Assembly: GCF_014650675.1 (NCBI RefSeq)
Contig: NZ_BMVK01000018.1
Span: forward strand, 123,714 to 187,713
Reading direction: 5' to 3'
Length of the DNA stretch: 64,000 bases
From: Streptomyces anulatus
GTDB lineage: Bacteria; Actinomycetota; Actinomycetes; Streptomycetales; Streptomycetaceae
The notes beneath the pieces were generated by a model, which was not told where the DNA came from, searched no databases, and saw only the letters and a list, made by a program, of their open reading frames with translations. Both the position numbers and the translations under genes were made by a program. Shown here one piece after another: positions 25,866-33,577 of the stretch (position 1 is its first letter; each line of letters starts with the position of its first letter).

Positions 25866-26912
25866 GTGCTGCCCACGGCCACCCCTGCCCCGATACGCAC
25901 CGCCGCCCTGCTCGCGGCGGGACTCCTCCTGCTGACCGCCTGTGGCGGCGACGGGAGCACCGCCGCCGCCGAGGGCGGCACCGCCGACGGATTCCCGGTC
26001 ACGCTCAAGAACTGCGGGCGCACCGTCACCGTGAAGGCCCCGCCCGAGCGGGCCGTCTCCGTCGACCAGGGCTCGACCGAGATCCTGCTCTCGCTCGGCC
26101 TGGCCGACCGGCTCGCCGCCACCGCCACCTGGACCGATCCGGTCATGAAGGGCCTGGAGAAGGCGAACGCGGGCGTCGAGCGGATATCGGAGAACCGGCC
26201 CTCCTCGGAGAAGGTCCTCGACAAGGAGCCCGACTTCGTGTCCGCGTCCTTCACCTCCACCCTCGCCAAGGGCGGAGTCGCGCCCCGCGAACAGTTCGAG
26301 CAGCTCGGCGTCCCCACCTACATCTCGCCCGCCGACTGCGCGGGCAAGGACAACAGCGGCGGCGGCGACGGAGCCCGTACCGCGCCGCTGACGATGGACA
26401 GCGTCTACACGGAAGTCCGCGAACTGGCCCGGGTGTTCGGCGTCCCCGAACGCGGCGACGCCCTGGTGAAGAAGCTCCGGGCCCGCGTGGACAAGGCCAC
26501 CGACGGCGTCGACGCGTCGAACGCCTCCCTTCTCTACTGGTTCTCCGACTCCAAGGCCCCCTACCTCGCGGGCTGTTGCGGAGCCCCCGGTGTCATCACC
26601 GAGGAACTCGGCGCGAAGAACGTCTTCGACGACACCCGAGACGAATGGCCCCAGATCAGCTGGGAGACCGTCGCCGACCGCAACCCCGACGTCCTGGTCA
26701 TCGGCGACCTGACCCGTACGACACAGACCGCCGAGAGCGCCGCGAAGAAGATCGAGTTCCTGGAGTCCGACCCGGTCACCAGGACCATGGACGCCGTGAG
26801 GAACCGCCGCTACGTACTGCTCAGCGGACAGGCCATGAACCCCACCATCCGGACGGTCGAGGGACTGGAACGCGTCGCGGCCGGACTGCGCGGCTTCGGG
26901 CTCGCGGGGTGA
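25866..26912 (+). CDS. Corrinoid-type ABC transporter binding lipoprotein (BtuF/FecB fold)
   Basis: A 348-residue lipoprotein: lipobox LLTAC near residue 26, then PPERAVSVDQGSTEILLSLGL, the standard opening of the helical-backbone binding-protein fold. The cobalamin riboswitch directly upstream makes vitamin B12 or cobinamide the likely cargo rather than iron-siderophore. The GTG start has GAGG nearby. The stop overlaps the permease start (GTGA). The presence of CbiZ at 30379 supports corrinoid salvage. Confidence 0.88.
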   Translation: MLPTATPAPIRTAALLAAGLLLLTACGGDGSTAAAEGGTADGFPVTLKNCGRTVTVKAPPERAVSVDQGSTEILLSLGLADRLAATATWTDPVMKGLEKANAGVERISENRPSSEKVLDKEPDFVSASFTSTLAKGGVAPREQFEQLGVPTYISPADCAGKDNSGGGDGARTAPLTMDSVYTEVRELARVFGVPERGDALVKKLRARVDKATDGVDASNASLLYWFSDSKAPYLAGCCGAPGVITEELGAKNVFDDTRDEWPQISWETVADRNPDVLVIGDLTRTTQTAESAAKKIEFLESDPVTRTMDAVRNRRYVLLSGQAMNPTIRTVEGLERVAAGLRGFGLAG

Positions 26913-28018
26913 GCACCGGGAACCGAACGGCGGCGGAGCCGGTGCCCGCCGCCGGGGAGAGGGATGCGGCGCCGCCCGTAGCCCGGCCCGCCCCCGCCCG
27001 GCACGGCGCCCGGCTCGCCGTGCCGTTCTGGACGGGCGGGATCCTGCTCCTGCTGCTCTCCGTCGCGGTCGCCGTGACCATCGGGCCCGCCCGGATCTCC
27101 GTGCCCGACGTCCTCTCCGCCGTCGCCGCGCACCTCGGGTTCGGCGATTCGGACCTCAGCCCGATCCGCGACGGCATCATCTGGAACCTCCGCATGCCCC
27201 GCACCCTCCTCGCCGCCGTGTGCGGCGCGGGTCTCGCGGTCTGCGGCACGGTGATGCAGTCCCTGCTGCGCAACCCGCTCGCCGACCCCTTCGTCCTCGG
27301 CGTCTCCTCCGGGGCCTCGACCGGGGCGGTCGTGGTGGTGGTCCTCGGGGTCGGCGGGGGAGCGGTGTCGCTGTCGGCCGGGGCGTTCGTCGGGGCGCTG
27401 CTCTCGTTCGCCCTGGTGCTGCTGCTCAGCCACACCCTCGGCGGCTCCACCGACCGGGTCGTCCTCTCCGGCGTCGCCGCGATGCAGCTCTTCTCCGCCC
27501 TCACCTCCTTCGTCGTGATGACCTCCGCCGACGCCGAGCAGACCCGCGGGGTGCTGTTCTGGCTCCTCGGCTCGCTCAGCGGGGTCGGCTGGAGCGAGGT
27601 CGTCCTCTGCTCCGCCGTCCTCGCCGTCTGCCTGGTGATCTGCCTGGCCCACGCCCGTACGCTCGACGCCTTCGCCTTCGGACAGGACGCCGCCGCCGCG
27701 CTCGGCGTGAACGTCGCCCGCACCCGGATCGTCCTGCTGTGCACCACCGCGCTGCTGACCGCGGCCCTGGTCAGCGCCGCCGGGGCGATCGGCTTCGTCG
27801 GACTGGTCCTGCCGCACGCCGCCCGCGCCCTCACCGGCTCCGGGCACCGACGGCTCCTCCCGGTCACCGCGCTCGCCGGGGCCGTGTTCCTGGTCTGGGT
27901 CGACACCCTCGCCCGGACCGTCCTGGACCCCCAGGAAGTACCGGTCGGCGTCGTCACCGCGCTGATCGGCGTCCCCGCGTTCGTCCTCGTCCTGTACCGC
28001 ACCCGGAGCACACCATGA
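26909..28018 (+). CDS. btuC: Corrinoid/iron-type ABC transporter permease (FecCD/BtuC family)
   Basis: A 369-residue membrane protein with about ten hydrophobic segments. LRMPRTLLAAVCGAGLAVCG and QSLLRNPLADPFVLGVSSGA are the BtuC-family core motifs. GAIGFVGLVLPHAARALTG is the cytoplasmic loop that contacts the ATPase. A Pro/Ala-rich cytoplasmic N-terminus of ~35 residues is extra. Start and stop both overlap neighbours by four bases (GTGA and ATGA), so binding protein, permease and ATPase form one unit. Confidence 0.88.
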   Translation: MSTGNRTAAEPVPAAGERDAAPPVARPAPARHGARLAVPFWTGGILLLLLSVAVAVTIGPARISVPDVLSAVAAHLGFGDSDLSPIRDGIIWNLRMPRTLLAAVCGAGLAVCGTVMQSLLRNPLADPFVLGVSSGASTGAVVVVVLGVGGGAVSLSAGAFVGALLSFALVLLLSHTLGGSTDRVVLSGVAAMQLFSALTSFVVMTSADAEQTRGVLFWLLGSLSGVGWSEVVLCSAVLAVCLVICLAHARTLDAFAFGQDAAAALGVNVARTRIVLLCTTALLTAALVSAAGAIGFVGLVLPHAARALTGSGHRRLLPVTALAGAVFLVWVDTLARTVLDPQEVPVGVVTALIGVPAFVLVLYRTRSTP

Positions 28019-28806
28019 GCCGCACCACGAACGGTTGTGAAGGCCTGCGCGCCGACCGGGTCGGCCTGGAGGCGGGCGGCCGGCTCATCCTCGACGGCGT
28101 GGCCATCACCCCGCCTCCCGGCTCCACCGTCGGACTGCTCGGCCCCAACGGCTCCGGCAAATCCACCCTGCTGCGGATCCTCGCGGGCCTTCTCGCCCCG
28201 GACACCGGCGTCGTCACCCTGGACGGGGATCCCCTCGCCTCCCTCGGCCGCCGCACCGTCGCCCGCCGGATCGCCGTCGTCGACCAGCACGCGGTCACCC
28301 AGGTCGACCTCAGCGTCCTGGACGTCGTACGCCTCGGCCGCATCCCGCACCGCCGCGCCTGGTCGGCCCCGGACCGCACCGACGAGGACGCCGTCGCCGA
28401 GGCACTGCGCCGCACCGGGCTCACCGACCACGCCGGGCAGTCCTGGCACACCCTGTCCGGCGGCGAACGCCAACGCGTCCAGATCGCCCGCGCCCTGGCC
28501 CAGCAGCCCCGCGAACTCCTGCTCGACGAACCGACGAACCACCTCGACATCCAGCACCAGCTGGACCTGCTCGCCCTGGTCGCCGACCTCCCCGTCACCA
28601 GCGTCGTCGCGCTGCACGACCTCAACCTCGCCGCGATGTTCTGCGACCGGATCACCGTGATGAGGGCCGGCCGGGTCGTCGCCGGCGGGACCCCGGCCGA
28701 GGTCATCACCGAGGAGCTCATCGAGGACGTCTACGGGGTCCGGGCGGTCGTCACCCCGGACGGTCCCGACGGACGCCCCTCGGTACGGTTCCTGCCGCGC
28801 CGCTGA
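28015..28806 (+). CDS. btuD: Corrinoid/iron-type ABC transporter ATPase (BtuD/FecE class)
   Basis: A 263-residue ATPase with Walker A GPNGSGKST, signature LSGGERQR, Walker B ELLLDEPTNHLD and switch ALHDLNLA; HDLNLA is typical of the FecE/BtuD subgroup. It is coupled to the permease by ATGA and followed by a strong terminator, so it closes the riboswitch-controlled operon. The symbol rests on the riboswitch context; by sequence alone it could serve a siderophore system. Confidence 0.88.
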   Translation: MSRTTNGCEGLRADRVGLEAGGRLILDGVAITPPPGSTVGLLGPNGSGKSTLLRILAGLLAPDTGVVTLDGDPLASLGRRTVARRIAVVDQHAVTQVDLSVLDVVRLGRIPHRRAWSAPDRTDEDAVAEALRRTGLTDHAGQSWHTLSGGERQRVQIARALAQQPRELLLDEPTNHLDIQHQLDLLALVADLPVTSVVALHDLNLAAMFCDRITVMRAGRVVAGGTPAEVITEELIEDVYGVRAVVTPDGPDGRPSVRFLPRR

Positions 28807-28827
28807 GCGCGGACGGCGCCGGACAGC

Positions 28828-28864
28828 CCGCCGGGCGGGCCCGTTGAACGAGCCCGCCCGGCGG
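28828..28864 (+). terminator. Strong hairpin terminator after the corrinoid transporter
   Basis: A 13-base-pair perfect GC stem (CCGCCGGGCGGGC with GCCCGCCCGGCGG) around an 11-base loop, 22 bases past the ATPase stop. It also lies just beyond the end of the convergent gene at 28910, so it can serve both strands. Confidence 0.8.
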
Positions 28865-28909
28865 CCGAGGACATGGGAGCGGCCGTGCGGCCACCTGAGG
28901 AAGTACCGG

Positions 28910-29971
28910 TCAGCGGCGTCGCCCCTGGCCGAACTCGCCTCCTGCGTCCTTGCCCTTGCCCATGTCCGTGCCGTCCGCGTAGTCGATCTTCTCCTTGCGG
29001 ATCTCGGCGGAGACTTCCTTCTGCTCGGTGACCCGGTTGGTCTCCAGCCGGACCCGCTCCACCGGCACGGCCTCCTTGCGTACGGTGGCGCGTTCCGCGT
29101 GCAGCGTCACCTCGACGTCCTGCTCGCCGAAGTCCGTGGTCCCGGTGGTCTTCTCACCGGGCTGGAGCGGTTCGCGGACCACGCGGACCTCTTCGTGGGA
29201 CACGGGCACGGTCCGGGTGACCTCCTCGGTCACCACGTACTTGTGCAGCCGCGCCTTGCCGCTCTCGTACTCCTCCTTGCCGACGTGCAGCTGCTCCTCG
29301 GAGCGGATCATCTCCTCGCGGCCGCTCATGTCGGCCGACCGGGACGTGCCCGCACCGGCGCCCGCCATCGGGCGTGCCGTGGTGGAGGCGTCCGTGTCGC
29401 GGTGCCTGCCCGTACCGCTGCCTGCTCCTGCCATGCCCGCTCCCGTAGTTCCCGCGCCGGCCGTCCCGGCGCTCGTGCCGACGGTGGTCGCCTTCCCGGT
29501 CGCCTTGGCGGTGGGGGCCGTTCCGGTCCCACGGGCCGCGCCCGCCGCGCCCGCCGCGCCGGCGGCGCCCGCCGCACCCATCGCCCCGGTCCCGGCGACG
29601 GTCGGCGCGTCCGCGCCCGCCGAACGGTTCTCACCGAGATTGCCGGACTTCCTGGTCAGGCCGTAGTGCCGGTACAGCTCCTCCTCCTCGGCCACGGAGA
29701 GGTGCGCGTCCGCGTCCACGCGCGGTGCGTCCTTGACGCTGTCCTTCGGATGCGCGAGGTGCAGGTCGGAGCCCACCCGACGGGCTCCGGCGAGCGGGAC
29801 GAAGCTCTCCTTCATGCCGAACAGGCCGGTCTTGACCGTGACCCAGTCGGGCTTGCCGGTGTCGTCGTCGACGTAGACCCGGCCCACACTGCCGACCTTC
29901 TCGCCGTCGTTGTCGTACACGGTCAGACCGTCGAGTTCTCCGGAATCCGTGAAACCGTCAGCGGCTCCCAT
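28910..29971 (-). CDS. PRC-barrel and DUF2382 domain protein
   Basis: A 353-residue cytoplasmic protein. The N-terminal PRC-barrel spans about residues 10-90 (LTVYDNDGEKVGSVGRVYVD; LFGMKESFVPLAGARRVG). A ~90-residue low-complexity Gly/Ala/Thr linker follows, and then a C-terminal DUF2382 domain with charged paired strands (REEMIRSEEQLHVGKEEYES; VSHEEVRVVREPLQPGE). The family is linked to stress responses in bacteria, but its activity is unknown. GAGAGGAGGAA precedes the ATG. It separates the corrinoid transporter from cbiZ without obvious link to either. Confidence 0.87.
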   Translation of the reverse strand: MGAADGFTDSGELDGLTVYDNDGEKVGSVGRVYVDDDTGKPDWVTVKTGLFGMKESFVPLAGARRVGSDLHLAHPKDSVKDAPRVDADAHLSVAEEEELYRHYGLTRKSGNLGENRSAGADAPTVAGTGAMGAAGAAGAAGAAGAARGTGTAPTAKATGKATTVGTSAGTAGAGTTGAGMAGAGSGTGRHRDTDASTTARPMAGAGAGTSRSADMSGREEMIRSEEQLHVGKEEYESGKARLHKYVVTEEVTRTVPVSHEEVRVVREPLQPGEKTTGTTDFGEQDVEVTLHAERATVRKEAVPVERVRLETNRVTEQKEVSAEIRKEKIDYADGTDMGKGKDAGGEFGQGRRR

Positions 29972-30044
29972 AACCGATTCCTCCTCTCGGGCACGCCCTG
30001 TGGGTGGCTCCACCAGAGGTGGCGCGTCCGGATTCCATCGCGCC

Positions 30045-30066
30045 TCACCCGCATGGACGCTGCAAC
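30045..30066 (-). promoter_or_regulatory. Possible SigB-type promoter of the PRC-barrel gene
   Basis: On the minus strand GTTGC at 30066-30062 is followed after about 12 bases by GGGTGA at 30050-30045. This is close to the GTTT-N14-GGGTAA pattern of SigB-family promoters in Streptomyces. The PRC-barrel start lies about 65 bases beyond. A sigma factor of that family is encoded at 38890. The match is short and could be chance. Confidence 0.3.
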
Positions 30067-30378
30067 CGCCCGCCCGGCCCGATCCTGGCTCCCGGAAGCC
30101 CGGTGCGGGGCCCCGGGCCCGTGCGGCGGCACCGGGCCGTCCCGGAACCTGTTAGGCCAATCGGGTGAGAAGCCGGGCCGCGCATATGATCGACGGACCG
30201 TGGCGGCCGAAGGACGGACCACCGCCGACCGCCGAGCCACCAGGGGTGCGCCATCTCTTCCGTACGCCTCCGGCCGCCCGCGCAACGCGGCGAACTGCGC
30301 GACCGGCACGAGGACGGGCACCGGCTCCACCACCTCCTGTGGCGGCTGGGGCCCGGCGTCCGGGTCTGCAGCAGCGCG

Positions 30379-30990
30379 GTGCTCGGCGGCGGCATCGGCC
30401 CCCGGGCCTGGATCCTCAACGCGCAGGTCCCCGGTGGTTACCCGCGCCTCGACCCGGACCGCCACCTCGCCGAGATCGCCGCCGCGGAGGGGCTCACCGG
30501 TCCGGGCGCCGGGCTGATGACCGCGGCCGACGTCGCCGCGTACACGACCGGCCACGACGGCGGCGTCACCGCGACCGTCACCGCCGGCCTCGGTGTACGG
30601 GGCTGGGCGGCGGTCCCCGACACCGCCACTCGGGCGCCGCGCCGACCGGAGGCGGAAGTCCCGGGGTCCCCGTTCCGGCCGGAGGACGAGGAAGTGCCGG
30701 GGGCTCCGTTCCGGCCGGGCACGGTCAACATCGTCGTCACGCTGCCCGTCGCGCTCTCCGACGCCGCCCTCGTCAACGCCGTCGCCACCGCCACCGAGGC
30801 CAAGGTCCAGGCACTCCTGGATGCCGGGCTCGACTGCTCGGGCACCCCCACGGACGCCGTGTGCGTCGCCGCCCCCGAACCGGGACAGGACGGCGGCGAA
30901 CCCTTCGCCGGACCCCGGTCCACCTGGGGCGCGAGGATCGCCCGCGCCGTGCACACCGCCGTACTGGCAGGGGCCCGCACGGCACCGTGA
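30379..30990 (+). CDS. cbiZ: Adenosylcobinamide amidohydrolase CbiZ (start codon problem)
   Basis: CbiZ hydrolyses the aminopropanol amide of adenosylcobinamide to adenosylcobyric acid, allowing salvage of imported incomplete corrinoids. Family hallmarks are GPRAWILNAQVPGGYPRLDP, LTGPGAGLMTAADVAAYTTG and DGGVTATVTAGLG. The GTG at 30379 is the first ordinary start in frame. But the frame stays open back to 30190 and gives family-like sequence from about 30253 (ISSVRLRPP ... LLWRLGPGVRVCSSAV). At 30253 the codon is ATC, preceded by AGGGGTG. A start at ATC 30253 would restore ~42 residues. Confidence 0.75.
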   Translation: MLGGGIGPRAWILNAQVPGGYPRLDPDRHLAEIAAAEGLTGPGAGLMTAADVAAYTTGHDGGVTATVTAGLGVRGWAAVPDTATRAPRRPEAEVPGSPFRPEDEEVPGAPFRPGTVNIVVTLPVALSDAALVNAVATATEAKVQALLDAGLDCSGTPTDAVCVAAPEPGQDGGEPFAGPRSTWGARIARAVHTAVLAGARTAP

Positions 30991-31006
30991 CGCGGCCCGG
31001 TCCGGC

Positions 31007-32260
31007 TCAGACCACGCTCACCGGATGCCGCACCACCGCGTCGAACAGGTAGCCCTGGGTGTTGTGCGCGGTGGCCACCGGCTGCGTACGCCCCGAACGG
31101 TCCGTCGCCCGCGCCAGCAGCACGGCCGGTCCCCGCTCCTTCGGCACCCAGTCGGCCGTCCAGCGCACCCAGCTCCCGGCCCGCGGCTCGTCCCGTAGCC
31201 GGGCCCGCCGCCAGTGCGTCCCGCCGTCGGTGCTGACCTCCACGGCCCGCACGGGCGCCCCGCCCGACCAGGAACGCCCGGTCAGCAGCGTGCGCCGATG
31301 GGCGCGGAACGAGGCACCCGGGGCCAGCTCGAAGGCGCTCTTCAGGGTCTGCCGGGTGAGCGGCGCGCTTCCCTCGGGCGGATGCCCGGGACCGAACAGC
31401 CGGTAGAGGCCGGTGTTCCACGGGGTGAGCAGCGGCTCGGCGCTCACCTCGATGTCGCCGACCCACTTGATGTTGGCGATGCCCACCCACGACGGCACGA
31501 TCAGCCGGACCGGGTAGCCGTGGTCGGGCGGCAGCGGTTCGCCGTTCATCTCGTGGGCGAGGACGACGTCGTCCAGCGCCTTCTCCACCGGCAGCGGACG
31601 GCGCACCCGCCCCAGGTTCACTCCGTCGGTGACGACCTCCGCGTCCAGGCCGCGCGGCAGGACGTCCACCGCGTGCCGCCCGATTCCCGCCCGGCGCAGT
31701 ACGTCCGACAGCCGAACCCCGCGCCAGCGTGCCGTCCCGATCGCCCCGAGCGTCCACGCGGTGCCGCTGACCGCCTGGCCCTGCTGCGAGGTGAAGAAGC
31801 TGCGGCCGTTGCCCGCGCACTCCACGAACGCGGTGCGCGTCACCTGGGGGAGGGCCAGCAGGTCCGCGAAGCCGAAGTCCACCGGGCCGCCCGTCAGCCC
31901 GTCGCCCCACACCGTCAGCTTCCAGTCGGTCCGGTCGATGCGCGGGGTGGCGGTGTGATTGCGGACGAAGAACCGGTCGGCGGGCGTGAGCAGCCCGGTG
32001 TCCCGCAGGGCGGCGAAGTTCGTCTCCGCGTTGGTGCCGCGCAGCGTGAACAGCTCCGGAGGCAGCGGCTTGACCACCCCGGGCAGCCCGTCGGCCGCCC
32101 GCGCGGGTGCGGCGACCGAGGCGAGCGGCACGGCGGCCGATGCCGCCGCGACCAGCTTCAGCAGATCGCGGCGGTCGATCCCGGCGGAGCGTGCCCGGCC
32201 GCCGGTCCACTGCCGCATCCGTATCCGGTCGTAGACGTCCTCGGTCGGAACCGGGCTCAT
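31007..32260 (-). CDS. Exported molybdopterin-dependent sulfite-oxidase-family enzyme
   Basis: A 417-residue enzyme of the sulfite oxidase/YedY-like fold. A twin-arginine signal (IDRRDLLKLVAAASAAVPLA) ends near PARAADG. The molybdopterin-binding domain has its Mo-ligand Cys in VECAGNGRSFF near residue 145. The C-terminal dimerisation domain contains PVRAVEVSTDGGTHWRRA, as in sulfite oxidases. No heme domain is fused. It probably oxidises sulfite or a related compound outside the membrane. AGGAGCTTCC precedes the ATG. It lies downstream of metY-metX on the same strand. Confidence 0.87.
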   Translation of the reverse strand: MSPVPTEDVYDRIRMRQWTGGRARSAGIDRRDLLKLVAAASAAVPLASVAAPARAADGLPGVVKPLPPELFTLRGTNAETNFAALRDTGLLTPADRFFVRNHTATPRIDRTDWKLTVWGDGLTGGPVDFGFADLLALPQVTRTAFVECAGNGRSFFTSQQGQAVSGTAWTLGAIGTARWRGVRLSDVLRRAGIGRHAVDVLPRGLDAEVVTDGVNLGRVRRPLPVEKALDDVVLAHEMNGEPLPPDHGYPVRLIVPSWVGIANIKWVGDIEVSAEPLLTPWNTGLYRLFGPGHPPEGSAPLTRQTLKSAFELAPGASFRAHRRTLLTGRSWSGGAPVRAVEVSTDGGTHWRRARLRDEPRAGSWVRWTADWVPKERGPAVLLARATDRSGRTQPVATAHNTQGYLFDAVVRHPVSVV

Positions 32261-32281
32261 GGAAGCTCCTCGCAGGTCAGG

Positions 32282-32320
32282 TGGAGAGTCGGGGTGGAGA
32301 GTCGGAGTGGAGAGTCGGGG
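32282..32320. repeat. 13-bp tandem repeat, three copies
   Basis: The unit TGGAGAGTCGGGG occurs three times head to tail (32282-32294, 32295-32307 with one change, 32308-32320) in the gap between the sulfite-oxidase-like gene and metX. On the transcribed strand it is a pyrimidine-rich leader. It has no evident hairpin. Confidence 0.7.
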
Positions 32321-32363
32321 AGAAAGGCAGGGGGAGCCACCGGTGGGCGGGCCAGGCGGGCGG

Positions 32364-33440
32364 TCAGGTGGGAGAGGGAGCGGAGGGGGCGGGAGCGGAG
32401 GGAGCGGGGCGCGGGCGCGGCTGCGGCAGGCTCGCGAGCAGTTCCCGTACGAGCGGGCCCACCTGCTCCGTCTCGATGAGGAAACCGTCGTGCCCGCAGG
32501 GCGAGGCGATGGTGCGCACGGCGTCCGCCCCCGGCAGCAGCGCGGCCAGACGCTCCTGCTGCGCCAGGGGGTACAGCCGGTCCGAGTCGACCCCCGCGAC
32601 CAGAGCGGGCATGTCCGCCCGGCGCAGCGCGCGGGCGATCCCGCCCCGGCCCCGGCCGACGTCGTGGCCGTTCATCGCCTCGGTGAGCGTCACATAGCTG
32701 CCCGCGTCGAAGCGGCGCACCAGCTTGTCCGCGTGGTGGTCTAGGTAGGACTCCACCCGGTAGCGGCCGCCGTGCCCCGGCTGCTCCCCGGGCTGCGCCC
32801 GGCCGCCGAAGCGGGAGTTCAGCTCGGGTTCGCCGCGGTACGTGATGTGGGCGATGCGGCGCGCCTGGCCGAGGCCTCTGTGGGGGCCGCCGCCCGGGGG
32901 CGCCCGGTGGTAGTCGCCGCCCCGCCATCCCGGGTCGGAGCGGATCGCGCCGATCTGCACCGAGCCCCAGGCGATCTGCTCGGCGGTCGCGGCCGCCGGG
33001 GCGGCGAGCACGAGCAGCGAACCGGTGCGCCCGGGCCTGCTCACCGCCCACTCCAGGGCCCGCATACCGCCCATCGACCCGCCGACGACGGCCGCCCACC
33101 GGTCGATGCCCAGCACATCGGCGAGCGCCGCCTCGGCCGCCACCTGGTCCCGGACGCTCAGATACGGGAACAGCGGCCCCCACGGCGTGCCGTCGGGCCC
33201 GAGGGAGGAAGGGCCGGTGCTGCCCTGGCAGCCGCCCAGGACGTTGGGCGCGACGACGAACCAGCGGTCGGTGTCGACGGCCCGGCCCGGACCGACCAGC
33301 GCGTCCCACCAGCCCGGCGTCGGATGCCCCGGGCCGGCGGCTCCGGCCACATGGCTGTCGCCAGTCAGCGCGTGCAGCACCAGCACGGCGTTGGACCCGT
33401 CCGCCGCCCGCTGCCCCCAGGTCTCGTACGCCAGGCGCAC
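32364..33440 (-). CDS. metX: Homoserine O-acetyltransferase MetX
   Basis: An alpha/beta-hydrolase-fold acyltransferase acetylating L-homoserine for methionine synthesis. The nucleophile Ser lies in GGSMGGMRALEW; the acid/base pair is Asp in AGVDSDRLYPL and His in GHDGFLIE. NVLGGCQGSTGPSS is a MetX hallmark. GTG at 33440 is the first ordinary start, but family-like sequence (RRRWAAIEDPLPLESGVLLP) continues upstream in frame. That frame stays open to a CTG at 33581-33579 overlapping the metY stop, with no ATG, GTG or TTG. The true N-terminus is therefore probably longer. Confidence 0.85.
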   Translation of the reverse strand: MRLAYETWGQRAADGSNAVLVLHALTGDSHVAGAAGPGHPTPGWWDALVGPGRAVDTDRWFVVAPNVLGGCQGSTGPSSLGPDGTPWGPLFPYLSVRDQVAAEAALADVLGIDRWAAVVGGSMGGMRALEWAVSRPGRTGSLLVLAAPAAATAEQIAWGSVQIGAIRSDPGWRGGDYHRAPPGGGPHRGLGQARRIAHITYRGEPELNSRFGGRAQPGEQPGHGGRYRVESYLDHHADKLVRRFDAGSYVTLTEAMNGHDVGRGRGGIARALRRADMPALVAGVDSDRLYPLAQQERLAALLPGADAVRTIASPCGHDGFLIETEQVGPLVRELLASLPQPRPRPAPSAPAPSAPSPT

Positions 33441-33514
33441 CCCCGGCAGCAGGACGCCGGACTCCAGGGGCAGCGGGTCCTCGATCGCCGCCCAGCGGCG
33501 ACGACCGGGCGGAT

Positions 33515-33552
33515 CCCCCTCCCGCCGGCCGCCGGAGGCCGGCGGGAGGGGG
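33515..33552 (-). terminator. 16-bp perfect hairpin between metY and metX
   Basis: The arms 33515-33530 and 33537-33552 pair perfectly (CCCCCTCCCGCCGGCC against its complement) around a six-base loop. It falls right after the metY stop, and within the stretch that would encode the N-terminus of metX if metX starts upstream of 33440. It may be a terminator or attenuator of metX, or block the ribosome. Confidence 0.6.
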
Positions 33553-33577
33553 CGCGCGCGGTGCGGGGCCGTCCGGT

